From the NCBI GenBank assembly GCA_021927905.1, contig BLLK01000047.1, positions 992,001 through 1,056,000 of the forward strand: DNA of 64,000 nt. The letters are read 5' to 3'. The notes under the pieces were generated by a model. The model was not told the origin of the DNA and did no database searches. It saw only the letters and a program-made list of their open reading frames with translations. The translations under genes were made by a program, and so were the position numbers. The stretch's first letter is position 1. Every line of letters starts with the position of its first letter. This document shows positions 49,892 to 60,915 of this stretch, piece after piece. Source of the stretch: Chaetoceros tenuissimus. Lineage: Eukaryota; Bacillariophyta; Thalassiosirophyceae; Chaetocerotales; Chaetocerotaceae.

Positions 49892-50988
49892 TCATTTATA
49901 AGATCCTGAGCCACTCTGACTTCCTCTTCTAGATCTACTGCCACTTCCGCTATCACAGAAATCGGAACCTTTACCCTCTGGTACAATAAGTCCACAAGCA
50001 ATAACCACAGATTCGTCATCATCATCACAATCTTCAGAACCTGACTCATCGCAATCTTCAGATTTGGATGTAAGCCGTCTTCTTCTTCTTCTACGTCTAC
50101 GTCTACGGCTTCCAGAGTCAGAGCCAGAGCCAGAGCCAGAGCCTGACCCAGAATCATCATCGTGCTCAGGCTAAGGATTGGAATTCAATATCGATGAGTT
50201 ACGAAAATATTTATGATTGACAGATAATGAGATAAAGAACTTACTCCAAAGATTACAAAGGCAGAACATTCAAGATCGCTTAGGTCAAGGCCATTATCGA
50301 TATCATGAATTAGATCATTGAAAGCAAAGCCATCACCGTTTGTTTCAAATCCTGTGTCTCCGTCATATGGATTTTCATCGGCTGATGAATCTTCCAGCAG
50401 ATCTTCCAGATTATCACAATCACCCTCAAAGATTTCAAAGTAACAATCATCCTCATCACAGTCCTCCTCAATTTCCTAAATACATAAATTTGGTTTGCTT
50501 TGTGTGAATGTTGAAATAATATAAGCTAATGTAATCTATGTGAATAAAAAAGATTGGACTTACACCTAAGAACAGTTTAACACCGAATAGATCTTCATCA
50601 TCATCTTCTTCATAAATAGAAGCCTTACCAAAAACGTCTTCACCTTCCCAATCACTGTCAATTTCATCACCCTCAGGCTCAAGCCATACTTCGTAGATCA
50701 AGTCGCTGTCATCGAAACTATCTTCACTACCACTTCCAGAACCACTTCCCGAGTCCGAGCCACTTCCCGAGCCACTTTCATCAGAATCATGGCTTCCTAA
50801 TTCTCTTCTTTGTTTTAGGATTCTATTCTTTTTGTTCTGACGAGGATTGAATTTGGAGTGGAAGGCAATCTATGCGGTAGAGGTGATGTATAAAAGAAAA
50901 GGTAAGAGAATTACTTTCTCTAGAAGGAATCTTCTTTCAATCAAATCAAATGGAAGATACTACTCACCTTCTTACGATCAGATCCCAT
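49892..50988 (-). CDS. Ser-Gly, acidic and Arg-rich protein, four exons
   Basis: Exons 50968..50988, 50564..50869, 50245..50475 and 49892..50170; introns of 98, 88 and 74 bp have GTGAGT or GTAAGT donors and AG acceptors, all in phase 0. 278 residues. The first exon has 7 codons (MGSDRKK). Then come a basic stretch (NPRQNKKNRILKQRRE), a Ser-Gly block (SGSGSGSDSGSGSGSGS), two strongly acidic stretches (EGDEIDSDWEGED, EIEEDCDEDDCYFEIFEGD), a second Ser-Gly block, 11 consecutive Arg residues and a Ser-Gly-Ser tail. This is mostly disordered; Ser-Gly dipeptides are glycosaminoglycan or phosphorylation sites elsewhere, but there is no signal peptide, so a nuclear charged protein is more likely. No family recognised. 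Confidence 0.65.
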
Positions 50989-51626
50989 TGCTGCCTCCTT
51001 CTGTTGAGTGCTTCCGCGAATAGTGTGCATCTCAAGACTGAGAGTCTCGAGTGCACAGAGGGAGAGTAGGGTAAAGCACGTTTTGAGTTGCATATTGTCA
51101 GATAAATATGTTGTGATTACTTGGTGTTCGCAATTTATGGCAAGTGCAAGAAGACTAGTGAAAAGAAAGATTTCATGGTACTGTCAGCTTTTGACTAGAG
51201 TTCGGGTTGCAAAGAATTCTTTCAAAGGGATGTCTTACATCACCAGCAGAACCATCATACCATTTTAGTCTTGATAACTTCAATATTGCTTTTATTTTAG
51301 GGTTATTTAATAACTTTTATTTTTTTTAAATTATCAAAATGGTCACGGTAATGATCCTGTTATGACCTAGATTTTTTTGAAGGTGCGGGCTGTCTGATGT
51401 GGAATGCAATTACAAATTCTGCTAGAAATCATAGAGAAGCCATTGGAAAGAAGCTGTAAGTTGATTGAGAGGGATCCCATCAAGGAAAAAGATATTCCGT
51501 TTATTCCACCCTTCCTACTTGTCTTCCCACTTCAAGAATCAAATAATGAAAGTAACAACTAGAAAATAGCAAAGAATAATTTGTAGTTGTGGAAGAAGGT
51601 TTTTGAAAACAATCTTTACGAAACTA
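50989..51626. other. Intergenic region
   Basis: A 638-bp spacer between the Ser-Gly gene promoter and the 3' end of the P-loop gene. AT-rich; the small plus ORF 51008-51268 is unsupported. Confidence 0.5.
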
Positions 51627-52889
51627 TTAGTATCTTGGTTCATCTATTTGAAATACAAAACCACCTTCTGTCATCTGAAAGCCTGCAAGTAAAGCCAATG
51701 CAGCATCTATACTTGAGCTTCCCTCATCACGAATCCAATCCTGCACAAAATCTTCCTTCTCGAGTTCAGCATCGTTCATTAGCTTTTCTATTCTACCAAG
51801 AGATGCTGCAATAGCACCAGCAGGAATATATTTTCCGCTGTTACGGAATCTAGCTATATTTCTTCGAAGTAATTCTTGTCTGTTGACTTGAGGTAATGAA
51901 TCTCCCCACGCAACAAACCTAACCGGCCTTCCTACTTTTTCTGCAGTCTTTAAAGCTTTTGCATATTCTTTTGGTCTGGTATTGGTATTTCCCCACACTA
52001 TGGGTTGGTCATCGGGAGCTTCTTTTAGTAATTGTTCGAATTTTTTATTTGCTTTATCAATTCCTCCACGAAATAATGCTTGGGGAACAAAGATTTCTAC
52101 AAATGGGGTTTTGATCAATTCACGAGCAGATAACAATTTCACCTTTGGAATATCTGCCGCATTTGTATCTTTTGTAACTTGTACATCTTCTTCATTGTCA
52201 TCTATATCATAAGGTAATTCTTCTGCCATACCAGACTCTACAGTAGGAACTTGGAAATGAACACTACATATAACTTCTGAAACAGCTTGGAGATGTACTT
52301 CTTCCGTAGCTTGAATTAAATCTTTGCCAACTGCAATTCTTCGCTTTTTGAAAAACTTTTTTGTATCGCCCGCCTCCAACGCTTGGCGATCTATAGCTTG
52401 TGCAAACTCTTGAGGAGTCATTCGTCCAGCTATTCTAAGTATAACGTTCCGTATTTCTTCATCTGTAGCATCATATGCTGGATCTAGTAATCTATCTCGA
52501 ACTGTACATCCTGAACTCAACATTTGGTTACCAATTCCATCACTTAGTTCAGTAAGAGGAAACAGAAACTGAGCAATCGGTATTCTATGATAAACATCTG
52601 ATTGAGAAGTGAGAGATATATCTACATCCTTTGTAAAAACATCGTCTGGATCATATCCTTCAGCCAGTAGATAATTTCGAACTGCATCTGTTTTCCCACT
52701 GCAAGGTGGACCTATTGTTATGAATATCGGAGCCTTCTTTGGGTGTGTATTTGTCGCATCGCCTAATTGTTTTAGAGACGATGTCTCGTAGAGAGTGTGA
52801 AGTCTCTGTTGATTGCTAGCAGTGTGTATAAAAAAAGCATGAATGGTGAAAAACTGAAACGTCAACAAGATCGCCAAGACACTTTTCAT
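51627..52889 (-). CDS. Plastid-targeted P-loop NTPase, possibly kinase-like
   Basis: ATGs at 52916 and 52889 are in frame; the inner one opens MKSVLAILLTFQFFTIHAFF, a signal peptide with an aromatic residue at the predicted cleavage site, as in diatom plastid proteins; 420 residues. ITIGPPCSGKTDAVRNYLL at about residues 58-76 is a Walker A P-loop near the mature N terminus. Further motifs: DVFTKDVDISL, ELIKTPFVEIFVPQALFRGG, PIVWGNTNTRPKEYAKALK and RPVRFVAWGD. The order resembles P-loop kinases such as polynucleotide or zeta-toxin-like kinases, with an interrupted middle, but the substrate cannot be assigned. Confidence 0.6.
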   Translation of the reverse strand: MKSVLAILLTFQFFTIHAFFIHTASNQQRLHTLYETSSLKQLGDATNTHPKKAPIFITIGPPCSGKTDAVRNYLLAEGYDPDDVFTKDVDISLTSQSDVYHRIPIAQFLFPLTELSDGIGNQMLSSGCTVRDRLLDPAYDATDEEIRNVILRIAGRMTPQEFAQAIDRQALEAGDTKKFFKKRRIAVGKDLIQATEEVHLQAVSEVICSVHFQVPTVESGMAEELPYDIDDNEEDVQVTKDTNAADIPKVKLLSARELIKTPFVEIFVPQALFRGGIDKANKKFEQLLKEAPDDQPIVWGNTNTRPKEYAKALKTAEKVGRPVRFVAWGDSLPQVNRQELLRRNIARFRNSGKYIPAGAIAASLGRIEKLMNDAELEKEDFVQDWIRDEGSSSIDAALALLAGFQMTEGGFVFQIDEPRY

Positions 52890-52916
52890 TCTCTGTCTCT
52901 CCTGAAATATCGCCAT

Positions 52917-53305
52917 TTTCTTTCCAGCCTTTTCGAGAGACTATAACAGAATTAATATTGAAGTTATGAAATGAATCAAGCTTAGTGAGGGTCTAATTCA
53001 TTTGGATAACTAGATTTTCTTAGAGGATTATTGAAGATGGAAATCCAAAATAGAAGATTGATTGAAGCTTGAAGCTTGAAGCTCGTGCGTGAGTTCAAGT
53101 TATTGTAGTTTTTGCGAATAGGTTATGAAAACACGGATTATTTCAAGGCTTCGGGGAAACTACAAAAGATGATTCCACCCTTCTCATTTTTTGGCAAGAT
53201 CGATTACGATTTAATCGGAAGAAAATCTACAGACACGAAGATCTACGTATAGCTTCCATCATAAAAACAATCTATTCAAACAAGCAAAGCAACCAAGTAC
53301 TCAAC
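52917..53305. other. Divergent intergenic region
   Basis: A 389-bp spacer. A local repeat gaagcttgaagcttgaagct at 53065-53085 is visible. No gene. Confidence 0.5.
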
Positions 53306-54262
53306 ATGTCTCTCATGAATCTATTCATCTCTTCTCTTGTGCAGTCGGCAGCACAAGCAATGGGTGATAACTCTACTCATACTCTTCATGTAGAGGAATC
53401 TTCATACGTTAATTCAGATTCGTTGATGTTTTCCTTCTCTGATTTTATGGATCCAACTTCCATAGCAAAAGGTATCCATGCGGTAGCAGGAGCATTTCTC
53501 ATATACTGGATTCTAAGACCCGAATATGCAACAGTAAGTACATTTACTTCTACAAGAACTACACATGTCATTGAAAGAAGCCGATCATTCTAACAATTTT
53601 CCATATAGAAACTTTTTGGATTCAAAACAGATCCTTCTTCCATGAGTCTATGCAATGTGATGTTACATGTTGCATTGTCAGCTTGTGCGACGGGATATTT
53701 CGTCTTCTTTGAGAATAGGGAAGCGCTATCAGCGGTTACTCTTGGTAGACTTCCATTGTATTTCCTATGTGCAAAGTACGTATTGAACTGGGATAACAAA
53801 TATGCAAATGTGCACCAAGGAGACTATGCAAAGAAGCATCATGTCAGCTATTGTATTCTGATTACAATCAACTCTATCCTAGTATATCTTGGGAGTCCCA
53901 TCGCTAAGTATCCAATTATGGGAGGCCTTTATCTTGCATTAATTCAATCTATCAGAGCAATGTTGAATACAAAGTTGACTGTGGAAAGACTCGAAGGCTC
54001 CAAAGCAGTAGAAAAGAGTGAAATTATTGCATTGCATCGTATTTGCGCGACTGTTACTATTCAATTTACTGTATTCTCTCTGGCTCTTCTTCACGAAGTT
54101 AAACCAATCAGAGCCTTTGGTATTGAATTGATTGCAAATATCCTATGCAAATTGTACAAGGAACTTGTCTTTAATGACTCGAGTAAGAATGGATTCAACC
54201 ACAAATTGGGGGCATTCATCACTATGATCTACATCAGCGTTGTCCGCTTTTTCTGGGCATAA
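53306..54262 (+). CDS. Multipass membrane protein, unknown, two exons
   Basis: Exon 1 is 53306..53533 and exon 2 is 53609..54262, intron 53534..53608 (GTAAGT...CCATATAG, 75 bp, phase 0) joining RPEYAT to KLFGFKTDPS; 293 residues. Hydrophobic segments: AVAGAFLIYWIL, LCNVMLHVALSACATGYFVFF, VSYCILITINSILVYL, GGLYLALIQSI, ATVTIQFTVFSLALL and LGAFITMIYISVVRFFW, so about six helices. The N-terminal 50 residues are hydrophilic. The DNWDNKYANVHQGDYAKKHH-like loop has no known motif. Family not recognised. Confidence 0.6.
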
Positions 54263-54551
54263 AGAGTTACAAAAATATTTGGAGGACAAGAATATGAATA
54301 GAAATGTAATTTTAGAAAAGAAATAATAACGAAAAAGTGAAAACATTATCGCAAGCAATTTCTAGGTGAAATAGAAATGTTGATACTTGGTTGCTCGTTT
54401 CCGAAACACATTGCAATGCAGGGACATCTTCTTCTTTCCAATAATAAATACATGTATGCGAGAGTTGTAGTTGTATGAGGAAGATGAAAAAAGAATACTT
54501 TTCTTTTTCTCTATGGCAGTTTCTCTATGCTTTGGTACATACTATTCGAAT

Positions 54552-55829
54552 TTATATCCAATTATCTTCTTTCACTATCAGGCTTGGACATCTCCGAATC
54601 ATTTCAAACATACTTTCCAATACTAAAGTCTGCATACACTCGCTCAACTCTTTTGACTTGGCAGCAAGAAGCAAAAAGGGGTACAACTCTTCCTTACAAT
54701 CTTTTTGAAACAAGGAATCAGGATGAGCAGTAACAAGTGCCTCCAAATTTCCCTTCCACTTGCATTCGAAATGATTCAAGGCTACAAACAGAGGCAAGTC
54801 ATGATTTGCATTTTCTATTCTACATCCATCTGGGTATGCATCGACAAGCGTTTGAATTTTATCATTGCCATCATCGTTAGAGTCATGAGATGTTCTACCC
54901 TTTCGACATGCTAGATGGAGAGGCAAGTCCCCATTTTCATCTTGTAACCTCAAGTCACGATCATATATAGAAACTGCAATCTTTAAAAGCTTTGCATCGC
55001 AATACTTTGACGAAGCAAATAAATGAAGTGGAGAAATCTCGGCTTCCTTCTCCAAATCACCATCCATTTCATGTTTCTGAATATACCGCAACATCAATAC
55101 TAAACATTTCCATACTCGTACATAATCTCGATGCTTCCGTAGTGTCAATTCCATGGTAGGATTATAATATTCCATTTTCAATATTGAAGAATCTAATCGA
55201 AATGCTCCCTCTAAATCATACATGGAATTAGAAATTAGCATATCCAAGGGAGTAACCCCTCCACTATTTTGCATGATGATAGATTGAGGAAAGGATTGAA
55301 TCATGAATTCAAGAAATTCTGGATGAATGGCTGGTTCCATGTCCATACCTCGTGTCAATAGTGAATGAAGTGGAAGCCATTTTTGCGAATTGACAATTGA
55401 GATACATTGTGGATGAGCATCAAGAATCACCCGTGCTACATTTTCTTTGGCGTGTACATCTATTTGTCCATTAATCATTGTCAGTGAGGATGCCATGAAT
55501 AGTTTGTGTAATATTGTTCCATGGAAATCAATTTGTTGAGAAGCAAATTCAGGTTGAGTTTTCAGTATGATTTCCATCAACTCTATTGGTGGGACTGAGA
55601 TATACGCATGAGATTTATATGGTATATAAATGCATGTATATAGTAATATCAGAGAGTACATTCAGGTGTACGTACCTCTACCAATCTTCAAATCGTTCAA
55701 TACAAAAGGTTCCAGCTGATGGACCAAGCTCGGGTGATTCTTTGCAATGTCGGAAACTTGAGACCAATTTTTTCTTCTTGCATTTGCAACTAGTTGTTGA
55801 GATACTTGGTCGTCTCCTTTTGTATTCAT
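54552..55829 (-). CDS. Ankyrin-repeat protein, two exons
   Basis: Exon 1 is 55676..55829 (MNTKGDDQVSQQLVANARRK) and exon 2 is 54552..55594; intron 55595..55675 (GTACGT...ATCTCAG, 81 bp, phase 1) joins KIGR to VPPIELMEII, giving 398 residues. Ankyrin-type cores: GTILHKLFMA, KWLPLHSLLTRG, GVTPLDMLIS, EISPLHLFASS, GDLPLHLACRKG, HDLPLFVALNH. Each is followed by a helix ending in AHPxxxxxxN or YPDGC, a form common in diatom ankyrin families. No catalytic domain. Protein-binding role inferred. Confidence 0.75.
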
Positions 55830-56292
55830 TGTAATCAATTTTCAATCAAATATAGATCAATAGAGAAATAGGAGTGTGCCGTCAATCTTGTCTACTTTTG
55901 TCTGCTGAGCTTTTGCTTTTGGTACATTTTCTTTCCAAATTTTTCACCAACGAAACCTTCTAGATAGAGCAGAGATGGAGGGCTGCAAGTAGGCTAAATG
56001 TATTTAGTATTCCTACGTCGCACAGTAGTATTTAAGGCAAAATGAACAATGAATGAGATGAGAGATGAATAATGAGATGACTACCATATAATAGTGAGCG
56101 AGAATAATAATGAGATGCTTACTAATTAGCAACACCCCTAGCTATTCTAATCTCATCTTGCAACAACAGTCAACGGTTGTAACGGCACATCGCAGAGACA
56201 TTATTTTGCCTGAAAAGGCATCGACACAAGCAAAAGCGAACACATGAGATTTCACATAAGAACGAGATTGTTGTCTATCGAAACATTTCATC
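55830..56292. other. Divergent intergenic region
   Basis: A 463-bp spacer between two ankyrin-type genes. The motif aatgagatg recurs about four times between 56045 and 56120. Nothing else recognised. Confidence 0.5.
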
Positions 56293-57426
56293 ATGGACAT
56301 TGTAACCTTTCAGAGTAAACTTGACTTTATCAAGGATCTGTACTCCAACGAAGAATGGACAGAGAGAGAATGCCGGGATGATATCCTTGCAGCACTTGAA
56401 GAAGCTCACACAAAGATCGAAAATGCATTCGGGAAATCTTTGTTCAGATTGAGAGATGGCAAACATAAGCCTTCACTTAAAGCAGTTGAGAAAGTTGTGA
56501 GAGAGTTTCCTTCGGCTTTATCATATGAAGATAAACATGGAATTATTCCCATTTTACATATTGGTAGTCACAATTATGATGCATGTGGTTTTGAGTATAT
56601 GCCAACACTTGCGAAAGAAGGTGTAATGCACAATGTTAGAGGAGAACATGGAAGAGGAGGATTGCTAGCTACACAACCGAATACAACAATGTTGGACAAT
56701 AACACATTGCAAAACTTATGTTTTTATTCAGAAAACAAGACGGCACACCTGAACGTGCTGAAAGAGTTGCGAAAGATGGGTCTCTTTGTCAAGAGTGATA
56801 TCCAAGAGTATAGCTTATTGTTTAGTTCTATACGAAGTGGCAGAAGTGAGGAACAGTTTGAGTATTTGACTGACTGGGATCCAGATGCATTGCTCGATAT
56901 TGACTCACTTGAAATATTCTCTGCCGAATGCAGTCGCGCTGACTTGGATATACTTTTCAAAGCAGGATTCAAGCACTTTCCAAATATTGGCGGTATACTT
57001 TTTCTTCACGATACAGCTGGTCGGATGGTTTTGGATGTTGGATTGAAATGGTGTTACAAGGAAAAAGTCATCTCTGCTCTTCATAAAATACTTGCGCCAT
57101 CTTCTGACTATCCGATACTACACCATGTTTACATCAAGGCTCCTCAACACGTCAATTTATTTGCAAAGATGTTTCGTTGGGCTTATCATCTCAAAGATCA
57201 CAACAACAGAACACTTCACCAAGCTGTGTTAGCCGCTGGGCCTGAAGTCATGAATGCAAATAGTCAACTTTTTGCAGCGCTCACAGATGACCAGCTTCTG
57301 ACAAAAGATCCTATTACTACGTTGTACCCTTTTGCGGCGATGGCGGTAGGGGAGCATGCAGAATTAGGAGACGTTTTTGAGCTTCTACGTCGTCAACCAT
57401 CAGTGTTTGAAAGGCTTGATGAGTAA
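56293..57426 (+). CDS. Diverged ankyrin-type protein, 377 residues
   Basis: Single exon from ATG 56293. Weak ankyrin-like cores occur at VREFPSALSYEDKHGIIPIL, SLEIFSAECSRADLDILFKA and DHNNRTLHQAVLAAGPEVM, followed by TLYPFAAMAVGEHAELGDVF and ELLRRQPSVFE at the C terminus. This ending matches the TLYPFxxAA...L..V..LLR pattern of the large diatom ankyrin families and is close to the ending of 54552..55829 (ELYPFLLLAAKSK). The central part is too diverged to count repeats. The pair is divergent. Confidence 0.55.
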   Translation: MDIVTFQSKLDFIKDLYSNEEWTERECRDDILAALEEAHTKIENAFGKSLFRLRDGKHKPSLKAVEKVVREFPSALSYEDKHGIIPILHIGSHNYDACGFEYMPTLAKEGVMHNVRGEHGRGGLLATQPNTTMLDNNTLQNLCFYSENKTAHLNVLKELRKMGLFVKSDIQEYSLLFSSIRSGRSEEQFEYLTDWDPDALLDIDSLEIFSAECSRADLDILFKAGFKHFPNIGGILFLHDTAGRMVLDVGLKWCYKEKVISALHKILAPSSDYPILHHVYIKAPQHVNLFAKMFRWAYHLKDHNNRTLHQAVLAAGPEVMNANSQLFAALTDDQLLTKDPITTLYPFAAMAVGEHAELGDVFELLRRQPSVFERLDE

Positions 57427-57661
57427 TTTATCCATGGCTTGCAGCAAGAGCAAACGCAGAGCACAACTACAAGAGGCAAAACGATGTGGGCTGTAAAATG
57501 TTTTGATTTCGCCTCCTTACTATTATGAGATAATTACTATATAGATGTATATTTGCACAATGGCACTTCGTCTAAAACTATTTTCACATTTGATCCGTTC
57601 AAAAATAGGTCGCTATAATATTCTATCCTTTGTGCATTTTAAATCACTTGTCTAACTCACT

Positions 57662-58995
57662 TCAAGCTTGATTAGACCATCCGTTACTCTTTGAAACAGC
57701 AATCATCGCGCTCTTCAAATCTTCATACGAAACATCCTCTGACATTGGCGAAGCAAGATCTGAGTCAGGTGGGGGAGATTCTCCATCTTCTGTCGACATC
57801 CAAGGAAGATGAGAAGGCTTCAATTCATGAGCGGGTGGGACTTCTCCACCTGAGCCCAATACAACCTTGAAACATAGAAACCAGGGTGCTCTGGGGAACA
57901 TTTTAGATAATATTTGCACCTTTGGTCTGGTGTAGATGAGAATCAGGAAGATGCCATAGATAGGGAGAATCGTCGAATTGGACCATAAAAGAATAGATTT
58001 CCCAACTTTGGACTCCACCATTTCTGGCTTGGCAAAGAAAACAAATAATGGAGAATAAGTAAAGATGTAGGCCACAATGTAGAGAAGTGATTGTTTCAGG
58101 GCACCTCGTGTAAGAGACTCCTTCTCCTTTGGCTCTTCATCAACATTTTCTGCGTCAGGTGTGGAATTGCATTCATCTTCTCCAAAGTCTTCTTCGATAC
58201 GAGGAGTGCTGCTACTTTGTGGTTCATCGTTATGATTTTCCAAGTCTTCTTCGACACGAGGCGTACTGCTGGTTTGTGGTTCATCGTTACGCGTATTCTT
58301 TCGTTGTAAGGCATTGGATGAAGTTGAAAGGCTTTTCTCAATTGTATAGACGTGACATGTAATAGACAAAAGTAATACAAATATGCCAATCAGTGACGTG
58401 CCTAGTATACCACCAGCCAACATTCCAGTCTTTTTAAATGATTGTCCTCTTGTACACTCAATATAATTTTCATCTCCAGTTTCTCCTATTCCACATCCAT
58501 TCGGATAAGAGTTTAGCATACAACCAGCTCCTTCAAGCTTTGATGGATTAAATTCTTTCCGAGCAAGCGGTATAAAAGCAAAATATGAATGTACTTTTCT
58601 TCTCCGTACGCAAACTTGCTTGGAGAAACCCGATGCTTCACCCTTCGCCAGAAGAAGTATATTAAAAATAGCAAGTAGAAAACTACAGTCAAAACTCCAA
58701 AAACTAGAATGAACCCAGCATAATCACAGGTTTGCGTGTTCCCAGTTGCAATTGGGCTTTTTGGCAAGTTATCACGAGGAACCGCGAAGGGAGCAAGAAA
58801 TATTGCAAAGGACTGAATGATATCCCCGATGCTCAGTCCAAAGATGATTCTACTGTATGGAGATTGCAATCCTCTAGCGGAGTATCGTATCGAGTGAACA
58901 ATAGTAGATGATGCGGCAAGTGACAGGGATGCCATTATGCACCTTATGATGCTTGCCACTATAACTTCTGTATTAGCTGCTTCACTCATGCTCAA
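57662..58995 (-). CDS. 7TM receptor-like protein (GPCR-type), in two overlapping frames
   Basis: The first frame (start 58995) gives helix-like segments VIVASIIRCIMASLSLAASS, IIFGLSIGDIIQSFAIFL and DYAGFILVFGVLTVVFYLLF and stops at 58513. The second frame, open through the overlap, gives an extracellular Cys loop (GAGCMLNSYPNGCG and ECTRG), then GTSLIGIFVLLLSITCHVY, an acidic cytoplasmic insert with a 19-residue duplicated unit, LLYIVAYIFTYSPLFVFF and ILPIYGIFLILIY. The order fits a rhodopsin/cAMP-receptor-like 7TM protein with helix 4 poorly seen. The frames differ by one base, and the change could lie at the A4 run near 58594-58597. An assembly indel or a broken gene is possible. Confidence 0.55.
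58189..58295. repeat. 57-bp coding duplication in 7TM gene
   Basis: Two copies offset by 57 bp (tcttcttcgayacgaggmgt...tggttcatcgttaygm) encode NDEPQSSSTPRIEED and NDEPQTSSTPRVEED in the third cytoplasmic loop. Confidence 0.8.
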
Positions 58996-59439
58996 AATAT
59001 GTTATTCTTGGTCTAGTGATTTTATAGCCGCTTGTTTCGTTTTAATAGAATGTCTAGAATTCTCCGAGGTGTGAGGTTTGAGGATTGAGGAGCGTTTCAA
59101 AGGTGTGAGAGGGTGTGGAGGCAATACCTTGAACCTCCGAAGCCTTCTCACAATCTGAAGACATATGTACAGAACTTAGTACAAATTAGCCATATATGAC
59201 ATTGTGAATAAAAATGGCCTATACTAAGACAATTCCAAATTTTCATTTCGAAAAAATGATTGCGGCATATAATTCAAATCAATCGTGACGTTATAACGCC
59301 TCTTTCAACGATAAGAGAGGAACATTCAAACGAACAAAATATACTCCAACGATATACTCCATTTGACAATTCTTGCTACAACCAACACAAACAAAACAAA
59401 CACACATCATATATTTTTAGAGAACAACTTTGATTGAAA
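58996..59439. other. Divergent intergenic region
   Basis: A 444-bp AT-rich spacer between divergent start codons at 58995 and 59440. No element is recognised. Confidence 0.5.
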
Positions 59440-60802
59440 ATGAGTTTCAGCAGACAAGCAACACAAGCTCTCAGCACTAATATAGTACATGCTCCTCCAA
59501 TGTAAGTATACGAATACTTTTCTCTTGATGGTTCTGTATTTTTCTAACAAATATATTATTTTTACCAGAAGCAAAGTATTTGGTGATACGGTTTTCCACA
59601 GGTTTGCCCAGCAAAAGGACACAAAGCTGATGCAATGGGCATTTGATAACTTTGGAGACGAGCTGATTGACAAGCTGAACAAAAATGGGGATACGCTCTT
59701 GCATCAATTGCTACAAGGAGATCTCTGTACTGACGAAATGATCAAGATAATTGAAATGTGTAAACGTTTCTTGGGCGAAGGATTTAAAAAGTATGTCGCC
59801 ATTAAGAACAATAAAAGGAAGACTGCCTATGACTTGGCGAGAATTAATCGAGCAGATCCAGAAGTTGTTAAGAGACTTAATCCTAAGATCATTAATGTAG
59901 AAGAGGATACCCAAGCACCACGAGTAACTTTTCCTTTAGATCAACCTCCGAGGTAAGTAATTTTTCACAACTTGCACTTCCTTCTACGTAAATCCTTTCT
60001 TTGTATAACAATTGCTTTATCATATACACAGAAGCGATACCCATGATGATACTTTCCTCGCAATATTCTGTTACAAAGGAGATTTGCCCAAATGTAAATG
60101 GTTTTGTTTCTATTTTGGAAATAATAAGAAAGAAGTTTTGCACCAAAACAAAAATAAAGAAAATGCTCTGCATCAATTGTTTAAAGCAACTGATTTCTCG
60201 GCTTCAATTAGACTTGAGATCATTATCGAAGTTCGAAATCATATATCGAACACATGGGGTATGGCCACCTACAAAGAACTGCTTGTCCAGGAAAATAATT
60301 TTGGTTCGAGCGTGCTTTCTCTTGCCATTGAAAATGGAGGAGATGTCAAAGTTGTCAGAGAATTGCTAGCTGGAATGAGTCCTGACGATAATGCTTCATC
60401 ATTGAAACGAAAAATGAGTATGGAGAGTCACCACTTGATGTTGCCAAGGGTAATCACAAAATCTCGAGCTTTCTAAATTATATTCTACGGAAGGAAAAAG
60501 AGTCGGCAAACGTGGAAGTAGACTTGGAAACAGATGAAGAAGACCCAGCAACAACAGATGAAAGTCTTCCTTTAGTTGATAATATTTTGAACAATTTGAA
60601 TTTAATAGAGCCAGAACATCAGAGAGAACGTGAGATTAGAGGTGAAGAAACTTATGCCGATTTGAAAGGAAAGTTAAACAAGAAGGAGGATAAAATTGCT
60701 GCTTTAATAAAGGAGAATCAAAGATTGCAACGAGAACTTACTAGAGAAAGGGAGGTAAGAGGAGAAGAAGAGCGCGCGGGAAAGAGACACAGAACGAATT
60801 GA
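59440..60802 (+). CDS. Ankyrin-type protein with coiled-coil tail, three exons, frame offset near 60410
   Basis: Exons 59440..59501, 59569..59952 and 60032 onward; introns 59502..59568 (67 bp) and 59953..60031 (79 bp) are GTAAGT-AG. The spliced start reads MSFSRQATQALSTNIVHAPP then ISKVFGDTVFHRFAQQ. Ankyrin-like cores: GDTLLHQLLQGD, KENALHQLFKATD, SSVLSLAIENGG. The frame stops at 60476 (296 residues), but one base over the sequence continues as EYGESPLDVAKGNHKISSF and a coiled coil (KLNKKEDKIAALIKENQRL) to 60802. The offset falls at the A5 run 60410-60414. The longer version (about 405 residues) is more protein-like. Either an indel in the assembly or a recent break. Confidence 0.6.
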
Positions 60803-60915
60803 ATAAGACCAAGAGTAAGCTTGACTTTTATGAGGATGGAATGTTGAAGAATATCAGTAGCGTATATTTATAAATTTAGAATATTGTATTGAAATCAGTC
60901 CTCATTTCCACATCT

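Noticed and set aside
49834-50160. A minus ORF with an Ala-Leu run that resembles a signal peptide
   Set aside because: It is an out-of-frame reading of the Ser-Gly and Arg codons in the last exon of 49892..50988.
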